Assembly: GCA_041687675.1 (NCBI GenBank)
Contig: JAWLBM010000025.1
Location: 1-64,000, forward strand
Reading direction: 5' to 3'
Origin: JAWLBM01 sp041687675
GTDB taxonomy: Bacteria; Pseudomonadota; Alphaproteobacteria; Rhizobiales; Pleomorphomonadaceae
Length of the DNA stretch: 64,000 nucleotides
Positions within the stretch are counted from its first letter, which is position 1. Every line of letters begins with the position of its first letter. The position numbers were made by a program, and so were the translations under genes. Below the pieces are notes generated by a model. That model did no database searches. It saw only the letters and a list, made by a program, of their open reading frames with translations, and was not told the DNA's origin. Below, one piece after another: positions 27,000-36,348 of the stretch.

Positions 27000-28439
27000 T
27001 CACGGCCAGCGGTGGAGCAGCACCTCGCCGGGATTGCCCTCCTCGAAGTAGAGGTCGGCGCGGAAGTCGATCGCCCGGCCCGAGGGGCGGCGGAGCGTGA
27101 AGGCGGTGGCGACGCGCCCGCCGCCGAGGTCCGTCACCCGGACGTCCTCCACCGTGGCGGGCTCGGCGCGCACGGCGGCTCTCGCCCGGGCGGGATCGGG
27201 TCCGGCCGCCGCGCCCGGCAGCAGGTCGTGGACGACCACATAGCGGCGCGCCTCCTCGAAGTCGCCCGCGGGCGCCGGGCCCGAGCGCACGGAGACGATC
27301 CGCGCCGAGGCGTCGTCGAGGCGGGGCTCGGCGGTGGCCCTGAGCCGCCAGGCGAAGCGGTGCCCGAGGCCGGGGGCGGCCGGCGCGGCGGGCTGCCAGA
27401 ACACCCCGACGTTGTCGTTCTCCATCGACCGCGAGGGGATCTCCACCAGCGTCACGAAGCCGTCTCCCCAGTCGCCGAGCGGCTCGACGGCGAGGCTCGG
27501 CCGGCGCTCGAAGGCCGCGTCCGGGTCGAGGAAGCGCTCGGCGCCGCGATTGCGCTGCACCAGCGCATAGGCCTTCGGGGCCCGATCGGCGAAGGCCGAG
27601 AACTGCAGCGCCGGCGGGTTGAGGAGCGGACGCCACAGCCGCTCGCCGGCCCCGTTCCACATCGACAAGCCCTCCGCCTCGTGCAGGGCGGGGCGCCAGT
27701 CGTCCACCGGCCGCCCGTCGCCGGGCGCGTGCAGGTAGGTGGCGGTGACCGGCGCGACGCCGAGCGGGATCTCGACGCGCGGGAACACGACGGCCTCGAC
27801 CTCCGCCGTGCCGGGGCTCGCCGGGTCGAGCGCCAGCCGCGCGGCGGCGGTGGCCGAGGGCCCGTCCACCAGCACGGCGATCCGCACCGGCCCGCCGGCG
27901 ACGGCCGGCAGGGCGATCCGGATCGCCCGCGCCACGGGGAATTCCTCGCCGCGGGGATCGCCGACCCGGATCGCGAGCAGCCGGGCGGCCGCACCGAAGA
28001 CCTGGCCGGGACCGGCGAGGTCGAAGACGGTGGCGCCGCGGAAGGCGAGCCGAGTCGCATCGGCCGGCCCGGCGCCGGCGACGGCGAGTTCGAAGCCGCC
28101 GCCGTCGATCCGCAGCGGCGGCGCGCCGGGCGCCTCGACCACGGTCCGGGTGGTGTCCGCGAAGGGCGGCACCGCCGGGGCGGCGAGGACGCGGATGCCG
28201 GCGGCCGGCGGAAGCTCTCCGGCCGCGGCCTCGGCGGCGCCGGCCGGCCAGAGATCACGCCAGTCGGCGCCGAACGCCCGCCCGGCAAGCCGCTCCGCGG
28301 CCTCCTCGAGGCCATCTGCGGCGGCGGCGCGGGCCGCACCCGCCGCAAGGGCCAGCACGGCGCCCGCCGGCAGGGCCAGCACGGCGCGCCGGCTGAGACC
28401 GCCACCCGCCCGCTTCTCGTCTGGATGTCCAACGCTCAT
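27000..28439 (-). CDS. opgG: Periplasmic glucan biosynthesis protein (OpgG/OpgD family)
   Basis: 479 aa. The N-terminus has a Tat-like signal (LSRRAVLALPAGAVLALAAG). The MdoG domain fills the rest, for example FWQPAAPAAPGLGHRFAWRL, FVTLVEIPSRSMENDNVG and the C-terminal Ig-like part with VRVTDLGGGRVATAF. These proteins process the backbone of osmoregulated periplasmic glucans. The Tat signal points to the OpgD-like branch, so the symbol is tentative. No opgH glucosyltransferase is in the window. Confidence 0.85.
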   Translation of the reverse strand: MSVGHPDEKRAGGGLSRRAVLALPAGAVLALAAGAARAAAADGLEEAAERLAGRAFGADWRDLWPAGAAEAAAGELPPAAGIRVLAAPAVPPFADTTRTVVEAPGAPPLRIDGGGFELAVAGAGPADATRLAFRGATVFDLAGPGQVFGAAARLLAIRVGDPRGEEFPVARAIRIALPAVAGGPVRIAVLVDGPSATAAARLALDPASPGTAEVEAVVFPRVEIPLGVAPVTATYLHAPGDGRPVDDWRPALHEAEGLSMWNGAGERLWRPLLNPPALQFSAFADRAPKAYALVQRNRGAERFLDPDAAFERRPSLAVEPLGDWGDGFVTLVEIPSRSMENDNVGVFWQPAAPAAPGLGHRFAWRLRATAEPRLDDASARIVSVRSGPAPAGDFEEARRYVVVHDLLPGAAAGPDPARARAAVRAEPATVEDVRVTDLGGGRVATAFTLRRPSGRAIDFRADLYFEEGNPGEVLLHRWP

Positions 28440-28491
28440 CGGTCGACCCTACCCGCGGCGACCGGCGATGAGAAGCGCCGGGCGGGCCACG

Positions 28492-28521
28492 AAAAACCCC
28501 GCCCGGCGAGGCCGGGCGGGG
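28492..28521 (-). terminator. Rho-independent terminator after PepSY-like gene
   Basis: An 11-bp perfect GC stem (28497-28507 with 28511-28521, loop of 3 nt) is followed on the minus strand by TTTTT. It lies 19 nt after the stop of the PepSY-like gene. Confidence 0.85.
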
Positions 28522-28540
28522 CGCCGTGCGTCGCCCGGGG

Positions 28541-29536
28541 TCAGCCGGCCTCGCGGCTGGCGTCCTCGATCCGGTCCTGCCACGGGTCGAGCTCGATCCG
28601 GTAGCGGACCCCGTCGCGGCTGGCGTCGGCGCGGATCACGTCCCCCTCGCGACGGAGATTGCGGATCTCGGTGAAGCCCTGGCTGCGCAGCATCCGTCGC
28701 GCCTGCGAGGGCTGCATGCTGCTCGGCTGCAGGACGTCGCCGGTCCGGGCGTTGACGCGCAGGTCCACCTCCTCGCCGTACCAGTCGGCGGTGCCCGTGT
28801 ACGCGCCGTTCTCCAGCCGCCAGTCGCCGATGTCGGAGAAGCCGCGCCGGCGCAGCTCGGTGCGGACGATCTCGGACGCCATCACCGGCGTGCCGCCGTC
28901 GCCCGCCGCGTCGGCCTCGCCGGTCGCGCCGGTGATCTCGTCCGGGGGCGGGAGGTCGCGCATGGCCGGATCGGGGAGCGGCCCCGCCCCTGCGTCGATG
29001 CCGGCGACGCCCGCGTTCGGGTTGACCCGTTCGGGAAGGTCGCGGCCCTGGTCGGCGGCCGCCATGTCGGCGCCCTCGCCGGCGCGCTGCATGGAGCTGT
29101 CGACGCCGACCGTCGGCCCGGTCTCCGGCCGCCCTTCGAAGGCGAGCTCGCTTCCGGGCTCGGCCATGTTCGGCGGGTTCTCAGCCAGCCGCGAGCGCGG
29201 GCTGACGACGTCGGGCATGCCCGCGAGCGGCTGCGTCGCATCCTCCAGCGGCTGCACCACCATCACCACCTCGCGGCCGTCCGGCGTGCTCGCCCGCACG
29301 ACGAACATCGCGTCGGAGATGCGGATGTCGCGGAAGCCCTCGCGGCGCATCTGCTCGCGCAGCACCGAGCGCTGCGAGGAGCGGTCGACCGGAGCGGCCA
29401 TGCCGGCCCCCGGCCGGGCCGACCCGATCCCGGGCGCCTCGCCGGGCGCCTGCGGGACGATGAACAGCGTCTGCGCGCCGGCAAGGCTGGTGCCGGCGAG
29501 GATCGCCGCGGCGGAAAGGGTGGCGAGACGTTTCAT
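28541..29536 (-). CDS. Secreted protein with PepSY-like repeats
   Basis: 331 aa with a signal peptide (MKRLATLSAAAILAGTSLAGA). Three similar units are visible, each with an R-x-GF-x-(D/E)I core followed by a strand-rich stretch: REGFRDIRISDAMFVVRAS (about 60), RRGFSDIGDWRLENG (about 230) and SQGFTEIRNLRREGDVIRAD (about 285). They look like PepSY-type domains. The middle region is acidic and Pro/Gly-rich. The function is unknown; PepSY domains often act as inhibitory or folding modules in the envelope. AGGAGG lies 10 nt before the ATG. Confidence 0.75.
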   Translation of the reverse strand: MKRLATLSAAAILAGTSLAGAQTLFIVPQAPGEAPGIGSARPGAGMAAPVDRSSQRSVLREQMRREGFRDIRISDAMFVVRASTPDGREVVMVVQPLEDATQPLAGMPDVVSPRSRLAENPPNMAEPGSELAFEGRPETGPTVGVDSSMQRAGEGADMAAADQGRDLPERVNPNAGVAGIDAGAGPLPDPAMRDLPPPDEITGATGEADAAGDGGTPVMASEIVRTELRRRGFSDIGDWRLENGAYTGTADWYGEEVDLRVNARTGDVLQPSSMQPSQARRMLRSQGFTEIRNLRREGDVIRADASRDGVRYRIELDPWQDRIEDASREAG

Positions 29537-29731
29537 GGGTTCGCGTCCTCCTGTTGCTGGAGATGGAGGGCCGCCCGTGCGCGACGGGGCTCTCGACCTT
29601 TGCAACCGATCGGGACGCGGCATGTTCCGCCGGCGCGGGCGCGCCGTGCGGAGGCGGCTCCCCCGGGCGGCCGGCGCCCGGGGGAGCGGAGGGTCCGGCA
29701 AGGCGCCCTCCCGGGCGCCCGCCGTCGCCGG

Positions 29732-30823
29732 TCAGCGGTAGGGGTAGCCGGCCTTTTCCATCAGCTGGCTGTAGTCCTTGAAGATCTGCACCACCCTGCC
29801 CGCGCGCGGGCTGGTGGAGGCGATCTCGTCCCAGAACACCTCGGCGTCCTTCTCGACCTGCGCCCATTCCTCGCGCGGGATGGAGGTCAGCTCCATCTTC
29901 TCGCCGTGGACGCGCAGGTTCGCCTCGCCGCCCCAGTACCAGACCTGCCGGTAGTAGTGCGACTGGTCGACCGTGGTGAGGAACAGCTCCTTGAGGTGCG
30001 GCGGCACCTTCTCCCAGGAGGCCGTGTTGGCGAAGTAGGAGCCGCACCACGCGCCGCAGACGTTGTTGGTCAGCGCGTAGTTGCAGACGTCCGCCCAGCC
30101 CACCTCGTAGGCCTCGGTGAAGCCGCACCAGGCGACGCCGTCGAGCTGGCCGGTCTGGATCGCCACCTCCACGTCGTCCCACGGCACCGTCACCGGGATG
30201 AGGCCGTACTTGGACAGGAACCTGCCGGCGGTCGGCACGCCGAACACGCGCTTGCCGTTGAAGTCGGCGAGCGAGCGGATCGGCTCCTTGGTGAAGATGT
30301 GCAGCGGGTCCCAGGCGCCCGCCGACAGCCACTCCACCCCGTCGACCTCGTCGTAGGCCTCCTTCCAGATCTCGTTCAGGCCGTAGCGCTGGAACAGCAC
30401 GGGCAGGTCGAGGCTGTAGCGGACGGAGAAGGGGAAGTAGCCGCCGAACACGGAGATGTCGACCGGCGAGGCCATGGTGGCGTCGTCGGACTGCACCGCG
30501 TCGATGGTGCCGTTCTGCAGGGCGCGGAACAGCTCGGCGGTCGGGACAAGCTGGTCGGCGTAGTAGAGCTCGATCTCCATCTCGCCGTTGGCCGCCTTGT
30601 TGAAGGCCTCGATCTGCGGCTTGATCACATGCGCGCCGAGCGGGGCGCCCGAGTAGGTCTGCAGCCGCCAGCGGATCGGCGCCTGGGCCTGCACGTAGGG
30701 CGTCGCGAGAGCGGTACCGGCGACGGCGGCCGCGCCGCCGAGGCCGGCGGTCCTGAGGAAGTTGCGGCGGTTCTGCACCGGGTCCGCTTCGGCGGGCCGG
30801 GTCTTTGTCTTGTCCTCTGACAC
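29732..30823 (-). CDS. dctP: TRAP transporter substrate-binding protein (DctP family)
   Basis: 363 aa. The Tat signal NRRNFLRTAGLGGAAAVAGT precedes a periplasmic DctP domain. PVTVPWDDVEVAIQTGQLDG and WCGFTEAYEVGWADVCNY are typical of the TakP-like branch that binds organic acids. The start is a GTG with GGAG 7 nt upstream. It is the last gene of dctQ-dctM-dctP, 71 nt after dctM. The ligand is inferred only from the neighbours (GlpR-type regulator, FAD oxidoreductases, FGGY kinase) and is not certain. Confidence 0.93.
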   Translation of the reverse strand: MSEDKTKTRPAEADPVQNRRNFLRTAGLGGAAAVAGTALATPYVQAQAPIRWRLQTYSGAPLGAHVIKPQIEAFNKAANGEMEIELYYADQLVPTAELFRALQNGTIDAVQSDDATMASPVDISVFGGYFPFSVRYSLDLPVLFQRYGLNEIWKEAYDEVDGVEWLSAGAWDPLHIFTKEPIRSLADFNGKRVFGVPTAGRFLSKYGLIPVTVPWDDVEVAIQTGQLDGVAWCGFTEAYEVGWADVCNYALTNNVCGAWCGSYFANTASWEKVPPHLKELFLTTVDQSHYYRQVWYWGGEANLRVHGEKMELTSIPREEWAQVEKDAEVFWDEIASTSPRAGRVVQIFKDYSQLMEKAGYPYR

Positions 30824-30894
30824 TGCTGTTCTCCTTTTTTTTCAAGTTTTCTTCTGGTCCGGCCTCTGCGGGCCGTTTTCGTCCCCTCGCCGCC

Positions 30895-32217
30895 TCAGGT
30901 CCCGTAGACGAGGTTCGGGAGCCAGAGCGCGAGCGGCGGGTACATCAACAGGATGATGATGACGAGCACCATCATCAGCACGAACGGTATGATCGACCGG
31001 TAGATGTCGATCAGTCCGATCTCCTTCGGCGCCATGGCGCGCATGAGGAAAAGATTATAGCCGAAGGGCGGGGTGATGTATGCGATCTGGCAGGTAATCG
31101 TGTAGAGCACGCCGAACCAGATCAGGTCGAAGCCGAGCACCTTCACCAGCGGCACGTAGAGCGGCGCGACGATCACCAGCATGGCGGTGTCGTCGAGGAA
31201 CATGCCCATCACCACGAAGGACAGCATCATCATCAGGAGAACTTGGAAGGGCGTCAGCTCCCAGTTGGTGATGAACAGCGACTCGATCGCCCGCACCGCG
31301 CCGATGCCGTCGAACACCGCCCCGAAGGCGAGCGCCGCGAGGATCAGCCACAGGAACATGCAGGAGATCGCCAGCGTCTTCTGCGAGGTCTGCTTGATGA
31401 GGGTCCAGTTCAGCCGGCCCTTGATCGCGGCCGCGAGCGTGGCGGCGGTGGCGCCGATGGCCGCGCTCTCGACGAGGCTGGTGAAGCCCATGATGAAGAG
31501 GCCCATCATGGTGAAGAAGATGACGAAGGGCAAAAGCCCCGCCCGCGCCAGCTTCAGCTTCTCGCCGAGCGGCATGTTCATCTCCTCGTCGGAGACGAGG
31601 GGGGCGAGTTCGGGGTTGAGCTTGCAGCGGACCACCACGTAGACGGTGAACATCGCCGCCATCAGCAGCCCCGGCATCGCGCCGGCGAGCCAGAGCTGGC
31701 CGACCGGCTCGCGGGCGATCATCCCGTAGAGCACGAGCACCACGCTCGGCGGGATCAGGATGCCGAGCGAGGATCCGCCCTGGACGACGCCGGTGATCAG
31801 CACCTTGTCGTAGCCGCGGCGCAGCATCTCCGGCAGCGCGATGGTGGCGCCGATCGCCATGCCGGCGACGGAGAGGCCGTTCATCGCCGAGATGATCACC
31901 ATCAGGAGGATGGTGCCGATGGCAAGTCCGCCGCGCACGCGCCCGAACCAGACGTGGAAGGCGCGGTAGAGGTCCTCCGCGATGCCGGCCTCCGAGAGGA
32001 TGTACCCCATGTAGATGAACAGGGGCAGCGTCAGCATCGGGAACCAGTTGAACAGCTTGAAGGTCGCGCTGTAGGGCATCTCCACGGCGCCCTGGCCGTA
32101 GAGAAGCAGGGCCGCGCCGGCCGCCACGAAGCCGATCGCCGCGAAGACGCGCTGCCCGGTGAGGAGCAGCACCATCATCGACGCGAACATGAGGATGGCG
32201 ATGAGTTCGTAGCTCAT
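30895..32217 (-). CDS. dctM: TRAP transporter large permease (DctM)
   Basis: 440 aa, about 12 membrane segments. The family pattern is clear: GQRVFAAIGFVAAGAALLLY, MNGLSVAGMAIGATIALPEM, GGSSLGILIPPSVVLVLYGM and a C-terminal YITPPFGYNLFLMRAM. It couples sodium to solute import together with DctQ and DctP. The ATG overlaps the dctQ stop by 4 nt. Confidence 0.95.
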   Translation of the reverse strand: MSYELIAILMFASMMVLLLTGQRVFAAIGFVAAGAALLLYGQGAVEMPYSATFKLFNWFPMLTLPLFIYMGYILSEAGIAEDLYRAFHVWFGRVRGGLAIGTILLMVIISAMNGLSVAGMAIGATIALPEMLRRGYDKVLITGVVQGGSSLGILIPPSVVLVLYGMIAREPVGQLWLAGAMPGLLMAAMFTVYVVVRCKLNPELAPLVSDEEMNMPLGEKLKLARAGLLPFVIFFTMMGLFIMGFTSLVESAAIGATAATLAAAIKGRLNWTLIKQTSQKTLAISCMFLWLILAALAFGAVFDGIGAVRAIESLFITNWELTPFQVLLMMMLSFVVMGMFLDDTAMLVIVAPLYVPLVKVLGFDLIWFGVLYTITCQIAYITPPFGYNLFLMRAMAPKEIGLIDIYRSIIPFVLMMVLVIIILLMYPPLALWLPNLVYGT

Positions 32218-32726
32218 TTGATCTCGACGGCGCGGATGGTGGCGATGTGCTTGATGGCCAGGGAGATGGTCTGCAGGATCATCAGCACGAGGCAGGCGAC
32301 GAGCAGGCTCTTGATGGGGATCATCGACGGATTCCACATCGAGAAGCGCCGCTCGCCCGTCTCGATCGCGTACTGCAGGCTCGAGATCGACCCGATCAGC
32401 ATCACCACCAGGTAGAAGAGAAGGCATCCGACCGTGACGAGGTCCATGATCGCCTTCCCGCGCGTCGAGAGATACTGGTAGATCAGGTCCATGCGGACGT
32501 GATCATCGTTCTTCAGGGTCATCGCGCCGCCCATGAAGAAGTAGGCGGTCAGCGCGAACTGCGCGACCTCCACGCACCAGTGCAACGGGATCATCAGCAC
32601 GTTTCGGGTGATCGCATCGAGGAGCAGGACGCCGATCATCAGGAAGACCAGCGTCATCGCCGCGATGCCGACGTAGTCGGACAGGCGGTCCACCACCCTC
32701 ACGTAGTGCCTGATCGCTGCCGGCAT
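32214..32726 (-). CDS. dctQ: TRAP transporter small permease (DctQ)
   Basis: 170 aa with four transmembrane helices, starting with YVGIAAMTLVFLMIGVLLLD. It contains the conserved segment EVAQFALTAYFFMGGAMTLK and NDDHVRMDLIY. It pairs with DctM in the membrane. It begins 48 nt after the GlpR-type regulator, so regulator and transporter are probably one operon. Confidence 0.92.
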   Translation of the reverse strand: MPAAIRHYVRVVDRLSDYVGIAAMTLVFLMIGVLLLDAITRNVLMIPLHWCVEVAQFALTAYFFMGGAMTLKNDDHVRMDLIYQYLSTRGKAIMDLVTVGCLLFYLVVMLIGSISSLQYAIETGERRFSMWNPSMIPIKSLLVACLVLMILQTISLAIKHIATIRAVEIK

Positions 32727-32774
32727 CGGCCCGTACGCCCCCTTGATCTCCGGCCGGGCCCGAATCCCGGCGCA

Positions 32775-33530
32775 TCACCGTATTTCGACATCGGCCGCCT
32801 GCAAAGCCGTCTCGAAGGTTGCACCGGGCGGCCCGTCGCAGACGAGCACGTCGATCGCCTCGAGCGGGCAGACCCGGAACGCCGCCTTGCGGCCGAGCTT
32901 GGAGAGGCTGGCGACCACGAAGAGGTTGCGCGCATGGGCGATCATCGCCCGCGCGACCTGCGCCTCGTCGAAGTCGGAGTCCATCGCGCCCACGGCCGCG
33001 TCGAGTGCCGCGACCGTCAGCACCGCGTGGTCGGCCTGGAAGCCGGCGACCTGCTCCAGCACCAGCGGCCCCACCGTCTCGGCGTTGTCGTTGGACCAGG
33101 CGCCGCCGAGGAGATAGACGGTGCTGCGCGCGCCGGCGGCGCCGAACACCTCCGCGATCCGGACCGAGTTCGTGATCACGGTGAGGCGCTCCGTGCCGGC
33201 CAGCGCCTCGGCGCAGGCGAGCGTCGTGCTGCCGGTGTCCATGAACAGCGTGTCGCCGGGCTCGACCAGCGCCGCGAGCTTGCCGGCGATGACCCGCTTG
33301 CCCTCGGCGTTCTCCGCCATCCGCTCCTGGAAGCTGCCTTCGGCATGAAGCCGCGGCCGGCGCGCGCCGCCGTGCACCTTGCGCAGCGTGCCGCTCTCCG
33401 CCAGCTGGGAAAGATCGCGCCGGATCGTCTCGGCGGAGACGTCGAAATGCTGGGCCAGGGCGTCCACGGACATCTCCCCCCGCTGCCAAATGATCTCCGC
33501 GATCAGAGCCTGGCGATCCCTCGGCTTCAT
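32775..33530 (-). CDS. DeoR/GlpR-family transcriptional regulator
   Basis: 251 aa. The N-terminal helix-turn-helix is VDALAQHFDVSAETIRRDLS (about 22-41), followed by LRKVHGGA, which is diagnostic for DeoR proteins. The C-terminal sensor has DTGSTTLACAEAL (sugar-phosphate loop) and a later DSDFDEAQVARAMI. It sits between the TRAP operon and the divergent oxidoreductase/kinase operon and probably controls both. A GlpR-like role with a phosphorylated polyol as effector fits the neighbours. Confidence 0.9.
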   Translation of the reverse strand: MKPRDRQALIAEIIWQRGEMSVDALAQHFDVSAETIRRDLSQLAESGTLRKVHGGARRPRLHAEGSFQERMAENAEGKRVIAGKLAALVEPGDTLFMDTGSTTLACAEALAGTERLTVITNSVRIAEVFGAAGARSTVYLLGGAWSNDNAETVGPLVLEQVAGFQADHAVLTVAALDAAVGAMDSDFDEAQVARAMIAHARNLFVVASLSKLGRKAAFRVCPLEAIDVLVCDGPPGATFETALQAADVEIR

Positions 33531-33608
33531 TCAGGTCCCCCGACGCGGCAGTAGGGCATCCGAACTCTGCCCGTGTCAAGGCGAGCGGGGACCGTTCCTA
33601 CCGCATTC

Positions 33609-33636
33609 GGTCATCAATTGACCCGGATCATTGACC
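33609..33636. promoter_or_regulatory. Candidate GlpR-type operator in divergent region
   Basis: GGTCATCAATTGACC (33609-33623) is an inverted repeat with GGTCA/TGACC arms. A second TTGACC half-site follows at 33631-33636. It is AT-richer than its surroundings and lies 79 bp before the DeoR-type start and 72 bp before the oxidoreductase start. Confidence 0.4.
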
Positions 33637-33707
33637 GTTCAGTCATTCCATGCGAGTGGTTTGATCGGTGGCGGCCCGTCGCCGCCGAGGCAGGAGACGC
33701 GCACCCG

Positions 33708-35108
33708 ATGGCCGACGCGCGCACCAGCGGTGACCGGTTCGACGCGGCGGTGATCGGCGCCGGCGTGGTCGGCTGCGCCATCGCCCGGCGGCTGGCGCTG
33801 GAGGGGGCCAGGGTGGCGGTGCTGGAGAAGGCGCCGGACATCCTCGATGGCGCCTCCAAGGGCAACAGCGGCATCCTGCACACCGGCTTCGACGCCCCGC
33901 CGGGCTCGCTGGAGGCGGCCTGCATCGCCGACGGCTACCGCGAGTACCTGGAGATCCACGAGAAGCTGAACCTGCCGCTGATCCGCAGCGGCGCCCTGGT
34001 GATCGCCTGGACCGAGGAGGAGGAGGCGGCCCTCCCCGCCCTGATGGAGCAGGCGCGCGCCAACGGGGTGGACGACGTGGACCTGCTCTCGGCGGAAGAG
34101 ACGCGGCGGCTCGAGCCCGCGATCGCGCCGACGCTGAAGGCGAGCTTCCGGGTGCCGCGGGAATACCTGGTCGATCCCTGGTCGGCGCCGCACGCCTACC
34201 TGCTGCAGGCGCTCGCCAACGGGGCGCGGCTGCTGCGCGACTGCGAGGTGACCGGCGGCGCCTTCGACGGCGACGGCTGGCGCCTCGAGACCAGCCGCGG
34301 CGCCGTCGCCGCCCGGGTGGTGGTCAACGCGGCGGGTCTCTTCGGCGACGTCGTCGACGAGCGGCTGGTCGGGCGGCGGGAGTTCGAGATCCGCCCGCGC
34401 AAGGGCCAGTTCGTCGTCTTCGACAAGACCGCCGCCGCGCTCGCCGGACACATCCTGCTGCCGGTGCCGAGCAAGACCACCAAGGGAATCGTCGTCTGCC
34501 GCACGGCCTGGGGAAACCTGCTCGTCGGCCCGACGGCCGAGGAGCAGGAGGACCGCCGCCGCGCCGACCTCGTGCCGGAGACCCTCGCGGCCCTGCGCCG
34601 ACGCGGCGAGGCGATCCTCCCCGCGTTGGCGGGGCACGAGATCACGGCCGCCTACGCGGGGCTGCGGCCGGCGACCGAGCGCAAGGACTACCGGATCCGC
34701 GCCCATGAGGGGCTCAACTATGTGACGGTCGGCGGCATCCGCTCGACCGGCCTCAGCGCGGCCCTGGGCATCGCCCGCCATGTGCAAGGCCTCGCCGCCG
34801 CCTTCGGCCTCTCCGGCGCGCCACCCGCAGCCCCGGCCTGGCCGCAGGTGCCGGCGATCGCCGAGGACGGCCCGCGCGACTGGCAGGCCGCCGGCAACGG
34901 CGGCATCGTCTGCCACTGCGAGCGGGTGACCCGGCGCGAGGTCGAGGCTGCGCTGGAGGGTCCGCTGGCGGCGCAGTCCCTCGCCGGGCTGAAGCGCCGC
35001 ACGCGGGTGACCATGGGGCGGTGCCAGGGGTTCTACTGCTCGGCGGAGCTTGCCGCGATCACCCGCGGCCGGCTCGCCCGGCCGATGGCGGAGGAGGTCC
35101 ATGACTGA
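33708..35108 (+). CDS. FAD-dependent oxidoreductase with BFD-like iron-sulfur domain (glycerol-3-phosphate dehydrogenase-like)
   Basis: 466 aa. The FAD site is VIGAGVVGCAIARRLALEG (about 15), followed by GASKGNSGILHTGFD and a DAO-type domain as in GlpA/GlpD and LhgO. The C-terminus has a [2Fe-2S] BFD-like cysteine set: CHCERVT (about 404) and GRCQGFYC (about 444). This is the layout of anaerobic glycerol-3-phosphate dehydrogenase subunit A. The ATG at 33708 has AGGAG upstream. It overlaps the next gene by 8 nt. Oxidation of glycerol-3-phosphate or a related polyol phosphate is inferred from fold and context. Confidence 0.85.
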   Translation: MADARTSGDRFDAAVIGAGVVGCAIARRLALEGARVAVLEKAPDILDGASKGNSGILHTGFDAPPGSLEAACIADGYREYLEIHEKLNLPLIRSGALVIAWTEEEEAALPALMEQARANGVDDVDLLSAEETRRLEPAIAPTLKASFRVPREYLVDPWSAPHAYLLQALANGARLLRDCEVTGGAFDGDGWRLETSRGAVAARVVVNAAGLFGDVVDERLVGRREFEIRPRKGQFVVFDKTAAALAGHILLPVPSKTTKGIVVCRTAWGNLLVGPTAEEQEDRRRADLVPETLAALRRRGEAILPALAGHEITAAYAGLRPATERKDYRIRAHEGLNYVTVGGIRSTGLSAALGIARHVQGLAAAFGLSGAPPAAPAWPQVPAIAEDGPRDWQAAGNGGIVCHCERVTRREVEAALEGPLAAQSLAGLKRRTRVTMGRCQGFYCSAELAAITRGRLARPMAEEVHD

Positions 35109-36348
35109 GCCCGCCGAGACGGCCGACGTGGTCATCGTCGGGGCCGGACCCGCGGGCCTCGCCGCGGCGCGGGAACTTCGCGCCCTCGGCGTCGGGCGCG
35201 TGCTGGTGCTCGACCGCGAGCGGGCGGCCGGCGGCATCCCCCGGCACTGCGACCACCCGCCCTTCGGCCTGCGCGAGTTCAACCGGCTGATGCGCGGCCC
35301 CGCCTATGCCCGCCGGCTGGCGACCGCGGCGGAGGCCGCGGGGGCCGAGATCCGCACCGGCGCCACGGTGGCGGCGCTTCGGCCGGGACCGCTGGTCGAG
35401 ATCTCCACCGACGCCGGTCTCTCCACCGTCGCGGCCCGGGCGGTGCTGCTCGCCACCGGCGTGCGCGAGAAGACGCGCGCGGCGCGGCTGATCGGCGGCA
35501 CCAAGCCGGGCGGCGTGCTCTCCACCGGGGCGTTGCAGGGCCTCGTCCACCTCGACCGGCTGCGGCCGTTCCGCCGGCCGGTGGTGCTCGGCACCGAGCT
35601 GGTCGCCTTCTCCGCGCTCCTCACCTGCCGCCACCTTGGCATCCGCCCGGTGGCGATGATCGAGCCCGGACCGCGCCCGACGGCCCGCTGGCCGGCCGGG
35701 CTGTTCCCCCGCCTCGTCGGCGTTCCGATCCTGCTTCGCACCGAACTGGTCGCCATCGAGGGCGACGAGCGGGTGACCGGCGTCGTCGTCCGCGACGCGG
35801 GCGGCGGGACGCGGCGGATCGAGACGGACGGCGTCGTCGTCAGCGGCCAGTTCCTGCCCGAGGCGAGCCTGGTGCGCACGAGCCATCTCGCCCTCGACCC
35901 GGGCAGCGGCGGCCCGGCGATCGACCAGTACGGCCGCTGCTCCGACCCGGCCTTCTTCGCCGCGGGCAACCTGCTCCGGCCGGTGGAGACCGCCGGCTGG
36001 AGCTGGAACGAGGGCCGCCTCGTCGCCCGCTCGATCGCCCGGGCGCTCGCCGCAGACCTTCCCTCCCCGGCGCCCGGCCTCGCGGTGGTGCGCATGGGCG
36101 ACGCGCTGAAGTTCGCGCTGCCGCAGCGGCTCGTGGGAACACCCGCCGCCGACGCCCCGCACCGGGCCTTCCAGCTGCGCGTCACCCGTCCCGCCGCGGG
36201 GCGGCTGAGGCTCCTCCTCGACGGCGCGGAGGTCTGGTCCGAGGCCGTCGACCTGCTGCCGGAGCGGCGCATCTCCGTCCCGCTCTCGGCGGTGCCGGAG
36301 GGCGCCCGCGGCACCCTCGCCTTCGACCTCGTGGAGACCGCCCGGTGA
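35101..36348 (+). CDS. NAD(P)/FAD-dependent oxidoreductase
   Basis: 415 aa. Two dinucleotide-binding regions: VVIVGAGPAGLAAARELRAL (about 10-29) and a second nucleotide fold around 140-260. LLATGVREKTRAARLIGGTK and AGNLLRPVETAGWSWNEG are typical of the oxidoreductase that accompanies GlpA/GlpO-like proteins in polyol operons. The C-terminal 60 residues form a small beta domain. It probably passes electrons from the preceding BFD-containing enzyme. Overlaps on both sides (8 nt and 4 nt) show tight coupling. Confidence 0.83.
   Translation: MTEPAETADVVIVGAGPAGLAAARELRALGVGRVLVLDRERAAGGIPRHCDHPPFGLREFNRLMRGPAYARRLATAAEAAGAEIRTGATVAALRPGPLVEISTDAGLSTVAARAVLLATGVREKTRAARLIGGTKPGGVLSTGALQGLVHLDRLRPFRRPVVLGTELVAFSALLTCRHLGIRPVAMIEPGPRPTARWPAGLFPRLVGVPILLRTELVAIEGDERVTGVVVRDAGGGTRRIETDGVVVSGQFLPEASLVRTSHLALDPGSGGPAIDQYGRCSDPAFFAAGNLLRPVETAGWSWNEGRLVARSIARALAADLPSPAPGLAVVRMGDALKFALPQRLVGTPAADAPHRAFQLRVTRPAAGRLRLLLDGAEVWSEAVDLLPERRISVPLSAVPEGARGTLAFDLVETAR

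Noticed and set aside
29537..29731. Extension of the PepSY-like protein to an upstream ATG at 29701
   Set aside because: The added 55 residues are Arg/Pro-rich and would bury the signal peptide that starts at 29536.
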